A DNA stretch of 64,000 nt from Pectobacterium peruviense. GTDB lineage: Bacteria > Pseudomonadota > Gammaproteobacteria > Enterobacterales > Enterobacteriaceae. The stretch spans positions 310,001 through 374,000 of the forward strand of contig NZ_LXFV01000001.1 in the NCBI RefSeq assembly GCF_002847345.1, read 5' to 3'. The notes below the pieces were generated by a model. That model searched no databases. It was not told where the DNA came from and saw only the letters and a list, made by a program, of their open reading frames with translations. This document shows, in pieces, positions 45,224 through 51,785 of the stretch (the stretch's first letter is position 1; each line of letters starts with the position of its first letter). The translations under genes and the position numbers were made by a program.

Positions 45224-45709
45224 TTAGCCGCAGTCTGATGATGAGCCCGTTTCCAGACTTTTGTGCATGTTAAAACCAGTAATCTGGAATCCCTGTTTTT
45301 CATATAACGCCTTGGCGACTGAGTTACCCGTAGCCACTCTCAGTCCGACTTCGTTGATGCCTAACGCGGCAACCACCACGTCCATCGCTGCCAGTGACGC
45401 TTTACCGAATCCGCGGCCACGCCACGCTGGCAGAAGGCAAAAATCAGATATCCAGGCAGAGTTTCCGTTCAGAATCACCCACAAATAGCCGATGACGTCT
45501 TCATTGTCTAAAGAATGAATGCACCATAATTTATTGGCTGGCGTGTGAGTACTCTGCGGCAGCGCAACATCGATGGATTGCGTGGCGATCGCCCTCGCCT
45601 TTTCCGCGTCATATCCTCGGGACTCTTGTAAATCCTGAGCATATTCCAGAATAAAAAACTGACGATAATCGGGATAATCCGACTCGGTCATATCCGTTAA
45701 ATTTACCAT
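45224..45709 (-). CDS. GNAT-family N-acetyltransferase
   Basis: The protein of about 161 residues has the GNAT acetyl-CoA loop ISDFCLLPAWRGRGFGKASL (about 88-107) and the closing segment GLRVATGNSVAKALYEKQGF (about 124-143). The substrate amine is unknown. ATG 45709 is preferred over an upstream TTG at 45727. It stands alone between the chemoreceptor and the MFS exporter genes. Confidence 0.88.
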   Translation of the reverse strand: MVNLTDMTESDYPDYRQFFILEYAQDLQESRGYDAEKARAIATQSIDVALPQSTHTPANKLWCIHSLDNEDVIGYLWVILNGNSAWISDFCLLPAWRGRGFGKASLAAMDVVVAALGINEVGLRVATGNSVAKALYEKQGFQITGFNMHKSLETGSSSDCG

Positions 45710-45818
45710 TGTATTCACTTTACCCAACCCGAGTGACGGCCAGCATCACGGCTGTTATTAAGCAGTTTCAGCCATCACGTAATTTATTTTCAATGTAATC
45801 AATATAATGACACAATCA

Positions 45819-45851
45819 GCGCGGTTCCGATAATACGAAACGAAACCGCGC
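45819..45851 (-). terminator. Hairpin after the ybjJ-like gene
   Basis: A stem GCGCGGTT and AACCGCGC with a 17-base loop lies 8 bp past the stop codon of the gene at 45859. No T tract is clear. Confidence 0.5.
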
Positions 45852-45858
45852 AGAAACG

Positions 45859-47055
45859 TCAGGATGCGGTTTCAGATGCCGTTCTGGTCGCCCGATCGTG
45901 AGCGGAAGAAGAACAAAGAAAGGCCAGAATCACCATGACAAGCACCGGCAGCATGGCGATGCGTAACCCCGCCACTTCGCCAAGAAAGCCCAATGCAGGC
46001 GGACCCACGAGAAACGCAAAGTAGCCTAATGTTGCGGCAATAGTGACGCGAACAGCGCTGTTTTCTCCACTTCCTGCGGCAGAAATCGTGAGCGGGAACC
46101 CCAAAGATGCGCCAATACCCCAGAAGATAACCGCAGCGGCGGCCAGCAGTGGCGCATCGGAGAAGATGACCAGCGTCAGCCCCAGTGCGGCAGAAGCGGC
46201 ACTGAATCGGAGAACATTGACCTTGCCGAAGCGATCGACAAAATATCCTCCAGCAAAGCGGCCCAACGTCATACCCGCCGTAAACCCGACATACACTAGC
46301 GTCCCCGTCGTATGGCCGAAGTTATGACCATCGATCATCAGTAACGGCAGCCAGTCGTTGGCAGAGCCTTCCGCAAGCGCCATCGCAAGAATAACCACAC
46401 CCAAAATCAACAGCCGACTGTCTTTAAGTTCGTTGAAAACCTGAGTCTTGTAGTTCCCTTTTTCCTCTTGCCCGGAACTGGCCAAATCACTCAACCACGG
46501 CATTTGACGCATCAGCAAAATAGCGGTGAGCATCGACAACGCAACCACGACGACAAAATGCAGTGTCGTATTGATGCCAAAAGCCGTCATTGCCATCCCT
46601 GCCAGTGCACCAACCAGTGTTCCCAGGCTGAAGAATCCATGCAGTGTTGTCATCAGACTTTTATTCAGGTGTTGTTCAAACGCCGCACCTTCAATGTTGA
46701 TGGCGATGTCAACCAGGCCGACACCCGCACCGAAAATCAATAGCCCCATAAAGGCACTGGGCGTGCTCCGAATCGAAAGTGAAACAGCAAGCACAAGTAA
46801 CCCAAGCAGAAGCAGCAGAAATCCACTGGCCATGGTTTTACGAATGCCGAGGACGTTAATGACTTTACCCGCAGCCAGTACCCCTAACATGGAACCACAT
46901 GAAAAACCGAACAGGATCATGCCCATTGTTTCCGTTGAAGCGTTCAGAACATCACGCATAACAGGGGTTCGGGTCACCCAAGTTGCCCACGTAAAACCGG
47001 GGATGAACATCAGCCCGAACAGGGCGAATTTATTGATAGCGGGTTTTGTGGTCAT
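45859..47055 (-). CDS. MFS transporter, YbjJ-like
   Basis: The protein of about 398 residues has twelve predicted helices. Shared blocks with E. coli YbjJ are WATRTPVMRD-like WVTRTPVMRD (about 23-32), NIEGAAFEQ (about 119-127), LAEGSANDWLPLLMIDGHNF (about 221-240) and GIGASLGFPLTIS (about 315-327). It is an inner-membrane carrier of unknown substrate. ATG 47055 is preferred. A TetR-type regulator lies upstream on the same strand with a perfect palindrome between them. E. coli also pairs ybjJ with the TetR gene ybjK (rcdA), although in opposite orientation. Confidence 0.85.
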   Translation of the reverse strand: MTTKPAINKFALFGLMFIPGFTWATWVTRTPVMRDVLNASTETMGMILFGFSCGSMLGVLAAGKVINVLGIRKTMASGFLLLLLGLLVLAVSLSIRSTPSAFMGLLIFGAGVGLVDIAINIEGAAFEQHLNKSLMTTLHGFFSLGTLVGALAGMAMTAFGINTTLHFVVVVALSMLTAILLMRQMPWLSDLASSGQEEKGNYKTQVFNELKDSRLLILGVVILAMALAEGSANDWLPLLMIDGHNFGHTTGTLVYVGFTAGMTLGRFAGGYFVDRFGKVNVLRFSAASAALGLTLVIFSDAPLLAAAAVIFWGIGASLGFPLTISAAGSGENSAVRVTIAATLGYFAFLVGPPALGFLGEVAGLRIAMLPVLVMVILAFLCSSSAHDRATRTASETAS

Positions 47056-47081
47056 AGCTCTCATCGTCTTTATTTAAAAGC

Positions 47082-47101
47082 ATTCGTACATATGTACGAA
47101 T
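47082..47101. promoter_or_regulatory. Probable TetR operator
   Basis: A perfect 20-bp palindrome ATTCGTACATATGTACGAAT lies between the TetR-family gene and the ybjJ-like gene, 27 bp upstream of the latter's start codon. Its symmetry and place indicate the binding site of the TetR-type regulator. Confidence 0.85.
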
Positions 47102-47190
47102 AACTATCGCACGAATATGCACCGCTTTGCACCTGTTTCATTACGTTCTTTTTCACGGGAAGACGCCCGGCAAGATCGCGCCAGACGATA

Positions 47191-47745
47191 TCAGGATGTC
47201 AGTTTTATCACCGTATTGAGAATGTCTTCACGGCTAACTGCGTCATCATTGAGATAGTTATGGATCGTATATCCTTCAATCATCGCATCCAGTGAGCACG
47301 CGGTTGCAATGTTGAAATGAAGGTGAAGTGATTTTCTGCTGCGTGTCATCCACTCCTGCAATATCAGCCGATATTCTTCTTTACGTGATGCCAGCGCATA
47401 CAGCTCAAAACTTAATGTCAGATGACGTGGCGTCGCCCAGATATCGCCACAGATCAGATCAACCACCGCTTCACGCGCGCTGTCGATATCCTTTGCCTGT
47501 TTGAGACGGACACGGAATGCCTGTGAGATACCATCAACCATATAGACGAACGCGTTGTTGAGCAGCAATTCAATGCTGCTATAGCGATAGGTCAGCGTCC
47601 CCGGAGAAAGCCCGGCCTGCTGCGCAATTTTCCGGTAGGTTGCCCCTCGCACGCCATGATCCAGTATGACTTCCAGCGCGGCCTCAAGAATTCTGTGTTG
47701 TGTATCTTTGCCATCATGCGCTGCATCGTGTGATGGTGACATCAT
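47191..47745 (-). CDS. TetR-family repressor (YbjK/RcdA-like)
   Basis: The 184-residue protein has the TetR helix-turn-helix (about 13-60: RILEAALEVILDHGVRGATY, KIAQQAGLSPGTLTYRYSSI). The C-terminal domain has YALASRKEEYRLILQEWMTR (about 122-141) and DAMIEGYTIHNYL, similar to E. coli YbjK (RcdA). It probably represses the downstream ybjJ-like exporter through the palindrome at 47082. The inducer is unknown. Confidence 0.88.
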   Translation of the reverse strand: MMSPSHDAAHDGKDTQHRILEAALEVILDHGVRGATYRKIAQQAGLSPGTLTYRYSSIELLLNNAFVYMVDGISQAFRVRLKQAKDIDSAREAVVDLICGDIWATPRHLTLSFELYALASRKEEYRLILQEWMTRSRKSLHLHFNIATACSLDAMIEGYTIHNYLNDDAVSREDILNTVIKLTS

Positions 47746-47798
47746 TCTGTTCCCCCTTAACTGGCGATGCTGACGATCGTAACCTTTATAACAAAAAA

Positions 47799-47833
47799 AA
47801 GCCGCCAGTGGGTTCGATTCCCACTGGCGGCTT
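47799..47833 (-). terminator. Strong terminator after cybC with a T-arm-like loop
   Basis: A perfect fourteen-base stem (AAGCCGCCAGTGGG and CCCACTGGCGGCTT) is followed by eight T on the minus strand. The loop and nearby stem read GGGTTCGATTCCC, like a tRNA T-arm, but no tRNA gene is present. Confidence 0.9.
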
Positions 47834-47852
47834 ATGGTAAACGAAAAGCGGT

Positions 47853-48248
47853 TTAGCCTCTCAATTTACTGTGGTATTCACCTTTCAACGTATTGATTTC
47901 TGCTAATGCGGCTTTGGCTTCGCTCACTTTACCGGCATCCACCAGAGCCTGCGCGCTGTCGACTTTTTGCAAAATTTTATCCAAACCTTCCACATAGGCT
48001 TTTCTATCTGGGCCGTCTGCAGGTTGCTTGGCGAAATCAGGCGGCACTTGCGTTTTAGCATGCTCGACGTGTTCGCGGAATGTGCTCAGTGCAGTTTTCA
48101 ACGTTGCAGCATCATCCGCTTTCGTCGCCGCGGTATAACTTTTTTGCATACCGCGCATGTCTTCAGACACGGTTGCATTTGCTAAAACCGGTGTCAGTAA
48201 ACTCCCGGCCAGCAGTACAGAAAAACAGATCTTGGTCATTCTATTCAT
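47853..48248 (-). CDS. cybC: Soluble cytochrome b562
   Basis: The protein of about 131 residues has a signal peptide (cut near residue 25, ANA) and a four-helix-bundle domain of the periplasmic cytochrome b562 family. The usual haem ligands fit: a Met near the mature N-terminus (VSEDM) and a His near the C-terminus (GEYHSKLRG). It binds haem b and carries electrons in the periplasm by family. The start is unclear; ATG 48248 gives a normal signal peptide, and a longer open frame exists. A strong terminator follows. Confidence 0.88.
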   Translation of the reverse strand: MNRMTKICFSVLLAGSLLTPVLANATVSEDMRGMQKSYTAATKADDAATLKTALSTFREHVEHAKTQVPPDFAKQPADGPDRKAYVEGLDKILQKVDSAQALVDAGKVSEAKAALAEINTLKGEYHSKLRG

Positions 48249-48459
48249 CTTGAATTCTCGCTTGTGTTCCATAGCACGACATACTCGGAGAATCTGACCA
48301 TCACACGCCGGCCAGCCCAATATTGATCTTGTTATATTGCGTCCTACGCCATTGCCCACATCACGGAGCGATGACTATGCTAAGTTTATGGTTATTACGG
48401 TAAAGATGTTAAATTATTTTTAATCGTTTCGTTATTTTTAATTATATAAATGTAAAAAA

Positions 48460-48484
48460 GCTCACCAGAGCCACTCTGGTAAGC
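48460..48484 (-). terminator. Terminator after osmC
   Basis: On the minus strand GCTTACCAGAG pairs with CTCTGGTGAGC around TGG, with one mismatch near the base, followed by TTTTTTAC. Confidence 0.75.
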
Positions 48485-48527
48485 CTTTTATCAGCACTAA
48501 TTTTATTGGTAAAACAGATAAACAGTG

Positions 48528-48956
48528 TTAGTTCAACTGATAATCCAGCGTAATTTCGGCCTTGAGCACTTTTGACACCGGACAACCCGCTTTCGCTTTT
48601 TGGATAATCTTATCGAAAGTGGCTTCATCAATCCCCGGTAGCGTCACCGTGCTATGAAGGGCGATCTTGGTGATCGCGAATCCACCATCAACTTTATCCA
48701 GCGAGACATCCGCAGTCGTATCTATCGACTCGGGTTTATGGCCTTCTTCACCTAACATCAGCGATAACGCCATCGAGAAACAGGCAGCATGCGCTGCACC
48801 AATCAACTCTTCTGGATTCGTACCGGGCTTGCCCTCAAAACGGGTATTAAAGCCGTACGGTTGCTGCTGCAATGCCCCGCTTTCCGTTGAGACGGTGCCC
48901 TTTCCCTGCTTGATATCACCTTCCCAATGCGCTTGCCCTTTTTTATGGATGGTCAT
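48528..48956 (-). CDS. osmC: Osmotically inducible peroxiredoxin OsmC
   Basis: The 142-residue thiol peroxidase reduces organic hydroperoxides. Redox cysteines lie in AAHAACFSMALSLML (about 53-67) and KAGCPVSKVLKAEI (about 120-133). Nearly every block agrees with E. coli OsmC, including the N-terminal MTIHKKGQAHWEGDIKQGKG. GAGGAG precedes the ATG. It belongs to the stress response and is usually induced by osmotic shock or stationary phase. Confidence 0.97.
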   Translation of the reverse strand: MTIHKKGQAHWEGDIKQGKGTVSTESGALQQQPYGFNTRFEGKPGTNPEELIGAAHAACFSMALSLMLGEEGHKPESIDTTADVSLDKVDGGFAITKIALHSTVTLPGIDEATFDKIIQKAKAGCPVSKVLKAEITLDYQLN

Positions 48957-49286
48957 GTAATCTCCTCATTATAGATTAGCCATTGGCAGCTATTCGCGTT
49001 GGCGCGAAATCTTGCTGTCGTCATACCCTTTAAACCGTAGAACACATTTTGTATAAATCCAAATCGATTACTCCATATCTATAATAATTTCATGCTATAG
49101 AAATAAACTCAGTGATATATTCAGTGCTTTATTATTTTAAGATAAAACCGATTTACCTATTTATACAAAACTTGGATTATCGATGGGCCAAAGCGATAGG
49201 TTTTCAGAAAATGGAATTCTGTTTTGGCATATTTATTTTTACAACTCACCTATGTTATTAATCTTGAATAATATTGGATGTGAAAC
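48957..49286. promoter_or_regulatory. AT-rich control region upstream of the expansin gene
   Basis: About 330 bp between divergent osmC and the expansin gene. A perfect 12-bp inverted repeat has arms TTTTGTATAAAT (49047-49058) and ATTTATACAAAA (49159-49170), with flanking AATCCAAATCGAT and TTGGATTATCGAT extending the likeness. It may bind regulators or form a loop. No gene is seen. Confidence 0.55.
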
Positions 49287-49976
49287 ATGAATAAAATAAC
49301 CTCATTAGCGTTGTCCGCATTATGCGTCATTCCCCTAATTAATACCGCCCACGCCCAGTGGGAATTGGACGATATCTGTTACGGCTACGCTACCGCAACC
49401 GGCTCTGGGTATCAGGGCGGCGCGCTCTTATTGGACCCTATTCCACCGAATATGGAGATCACCGCGTTAAACCGTAGCCAGCTGGATTATCGCGGCGTGA
49501 AGGCATCGCTGGCTGGGGCTTACCTGAAAGTGAATGGCCCAAAAGGCAGCACGGTGGTTTATGTCACGGATCTTTACCCTGAAGGTGGAGATTGCGCATT
49601 AGATTTATCGTTTAACGCTTTCGAGAAAATAGGCGATCTGCGGGATGGGAAGATTAATATAGACTGGACGCTGATCGAAGCGCCGGTAAATGGCAACGTT
49701 ATTTATCGTATAAAGGAAGGCTCAAACCCTTATTGGGCTGCAGTGCAATTTAGGAATGTAAAATATCCGGTTATTGAGATGAAATATATGCGCGATAACC
49801 AGTGGGTTGCTGCACAAAAAACCGATTATAACCACTTTATTGTTGAGCACGTCGGAATGAACGATATTCCTATTGAATTTACCGATGTAAAAGGTAACGT
49901 TCTCAGCGACACGCTACCGCCAATGTCACAAAGTACCTCATCCGCTTACCTGATCACGGGCAACGTCCAACTGTAG
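49287..49976 (+). CDS. Secreted bacterial expansin (EXLX1-type)
   Basis: The 229-residue protein has a signal peptide (about 1-23, cut AHA-Q) and the two expansin domains. Domain 1 (about 28-125) has GYATATGSGYQGGALLLDPI and VYVTDLYPEG, with the Asp near residue 95 that is essential in Bacillus EXLX1. Domain 2 (about 130-229) is a family-63 carbohydrate-binding module with YWAAVQFRN and TDYNHF. Expansins loosen plant cell walls without hydrolysis, and in soft-rot bacteria they act as secreted virulence aids. Cysteines in DDICYGY and GDCALD could form a disulfide in domain 1. Confidence 0.95.
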   Translation: MNKITSLALSALCVIPLINTAHAQWELDDICYGYATATGSGYQGGALLLDPIPPNMEITALNRSQLDYRGVKASLAGAYLKVNGPKGSTVVYVTDLYPEGGDCALDLSFNAFEKIGDLRDGKINIDWTLIEAPVNGNVIYRIKEGSNPYWAAVQFRNVKYPVIEMKYMRDNQWVAAQKTDYNHFIVEHVGMNDIPIEFTDVKGNVLSDTLPPMSQSTSSAYLITGNVQL

Positions 49977-49989
49977 TCGCCCACAGCTT

Positions 49990-50019
49990 GAGGGACGCTG
50001 ACACCGTGCAGCATCCCTC
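49990..50019 (+). terminator. Terminator after the expansin gene
   Basis: A stem GAGGGA-GCTG pairing with CAGC-TCCCTC, with one mismatched pair, is followed by GTTTCTGT. Confidence 0.7.
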
Positions 50020-50074
50020 GTTTCTGTCAAATTACGTTTCATAAAAGCTCCCGTCATTTTTACCTAATATAGAT

Positions 50075-50166
50075 CGTTTAAGCATCGAGATACACGGGGC
50101 TACCACAGGGGTGAGGCGTCCCCGCGGGAACCTCCCCTGTGTTTCCCCTAATAACGGACTTAAACG
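50075..50166. repeat. 92-bp nested inverted-repeat element
   Basis: The element is bounded by CGTTTAAG (50075) and CTTAAACG (50159). Inside it nest GGGG/CCCC, CACAGGG/CCCTGTG and GAGG/CCTC pairs around a GC-rich loop. The whole could fold as one long hairpin. It lies between the expansin and srfA genes. It resembles a repetitive extragenic palindrome or small non-autonomous element. Confidence 0.75.
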
Positions 50167-50391
50167 AATGGCACTACGCCATTTTCCCCAGCATTTTCAT
50201 CATATTACCTGGGCATCGTCTTCAACTCGGGCGTACATGTTCCGTTTCCCACTTTTTCTATTGCCCAAATATTTGTTAGTTTTATCACTTCTTTAAGCGT
50301 TTGATTCGCCATCATTCGCACTACAGTATACCCTGTCGCAGATTACATTTTATTTTCTGCTTTAGGCATCATTACAAAAGGTCTCTTTTGC

Positions 50392-51783
50392 GTGGCAAAA
50401 TTATTTTTACGTAGTGGAAGTTTGGATGATTTTCTGGCGCTGGGTGAAAACGGGCAGCCAGTTTATGCATCGGCACTTCAATTGCGGGAAACGTTACGTC
50501 TCAGAAAACAGCAGCAGATTGCCGATTGTCTGGCGATCCCCCAACCCAACGAGCATGGCGACCGCATTGACTGGTATTCACCGGTTGACGGTAAAGTCAC
50601 CTCTTGGATTGCCGCCAGTGAAGAAGAACGAGAAACGGCGCTGTCGTTACTGGAAACCTATCAAACCGCGGTTGCCGACATCAGCCAGCGTGCGCAAAAT
50701 GCAGAAAAAGCGGGGCAGAAACTTTTCGGTGTCCTGCTGGCAAAAGCGATACAGTTCCCAGGGGCGAACCACGTCTATCTGGTTGATGGCAAGCCCGTCT
50801 TAACATTCTGGGGCTTCGTCAATCTTGATAAGAAATCCCGCCTTGATGCATTGGACTGCCTGCGGCCTATCATCAAGGAAGCAGAGCCGCTTTTTGTTGC
50901 CTCCGTCCCCGCTGCAAGCGCACCAACGCCTCCGTTGGTCGACCCTGTACCGGAGCCAGAACCACAGCCTGTCGTTCAACCCGAAGCCGTCGAACCAACG
51001 CCTGCGCCTGCCGCTACGGCAGCAACGTTGCCTACTCGTCCACCGTTCTTCCGACTGTGGTGGCTGTTACCTGCCGCCGCACTGTTAGCGATTTTGTCAT
51101 TGCAGATACGCGGCTGTGTGTCAGAACAAGAAAAACCGACATCCGAACAGGCCGCGACGGTCAAGCCAGAAAAACGCGCGTTGTCTTCTTCCACGCCAAC
51201 TGAACCAACGCCGCCACCAGTTCCGCAGGTCGCAGAGAAAGAGATCGTGAAAGCGGCTGAGCCCTCTATTCCAGCTCCACCTGTTGTTTCTGCTGCGCCG
51301 ACCGTAGAAGCGGCCAAACCAGAAGCTCCTGCTGCCGTTGAACCAAAAGAGCCGGTTGAACCCGTTGTCGAGCAAGTGCCAGCACTTCCTGCGGGCAAAG
51401 ATGATTTAGTTATGCCAGCCGATGCTGTGAAAATTGGCTCCATCAAGTTCCTGAACGGCAACTGGCGCGTCATTGTTGATAGTAAAGCGCCGATTACCGG
51501 CAGGCCACCTAGCCTGCGCTACCAGATTCAAAATGGCAAAGGAACGGCACGTATCACTCATGGTGACGGTGTCACGTGTCGCGCCAACGTTGAGGCTGGC
51601 TTAATGGGTTCTGGCAATCTGATCATCAACAGCCGTTCTGGTGCGCGCTGTTCCGATAATTCTCGTTTCCAAATGCCGGAACTGGTCTGTAAACAAGGTG
51701 CATCTGGCACCGCAGCGGAGTGTATCGGTCGTTATGACGCAGACACCGTTTTCCCGATGACGATAAAGCGCGAGAGTAAATAA
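50392..51783 (+). CDS. srfA: SrfA family protein
   Basis: The 463-residue protein is the first of the srfABC operon. It has an N-terminal cytoplasmic domain (about 1-170), a Pro/Ala/Glu-rich linker, one membrane helix (about 220-240: LWWLLPAAALLAIL), a second Pro/Glu-rich linker (about 250-335) and a C-terminal domain (about 340-463, with cysteines in VTCRANVEAG, ARCSDNS, LVCKQG and AECIGRY) likely in the periplasm. It may anchor the SrfB/SrfC machine to the membrane. The start is GTG at 50392 with a weak ribosome site. srfB begins 2 bp after its stop. Confidence 0.88.
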   Translation: MAKLFLRSGSLDDFLALGENGQPVYASALQLRETLRLRKQQQIADCLAIPQPNEHGDRIDWYSPVDGKVTSWIAASEEERETALSLLETYQTAVADISQRAQNAEKAGQKLFGVLLAKAIQFPGANHVYLVDGKPVLTFWGFVNLDKKSRLDALDCLRPIIKEAEPLFVASVPAASAPTPPLVDPVPEPEPQPVVQPEAVEPTPAPAATAATLPTRPPFFRLWWLLPAAALLAILSLQIRGCVSEQEKPTSEQAATVKPEKRALSSSTPTEPTPPPVPQVAEKEIVKAAEPSIPAPPVVSAAPTVEAAKPEAPAAVEPKEPVEPVVEQVPALPAGKDDLVMPADAVKIGSIKFLNGNWRVIVDSKAPITGRPPSLRYQIQNGKGTARITHGDGVTCRANVEAGLMGSGNLIINSRSGARCSDNSRFQMPELVCKQGASGTAAECIGRYDADTVFPMTIKRESK

Positions 51784-51785
51784 TC

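Noticed and set aside
47799..47833. tRNA gene suggested by GGGTTCGATTCCC
   Set aside because: Only a T-arm-like hairpin is present; no acceptor, D or anticodon arm and a T tract shows it is a terminator.
51121..51375. Antisense open frame within srfA
   Set aside because: It is a shadow of the Pro/Ala/Glu-rich linker coding sequence, with repetitive Arg/Trp/Phe composition.
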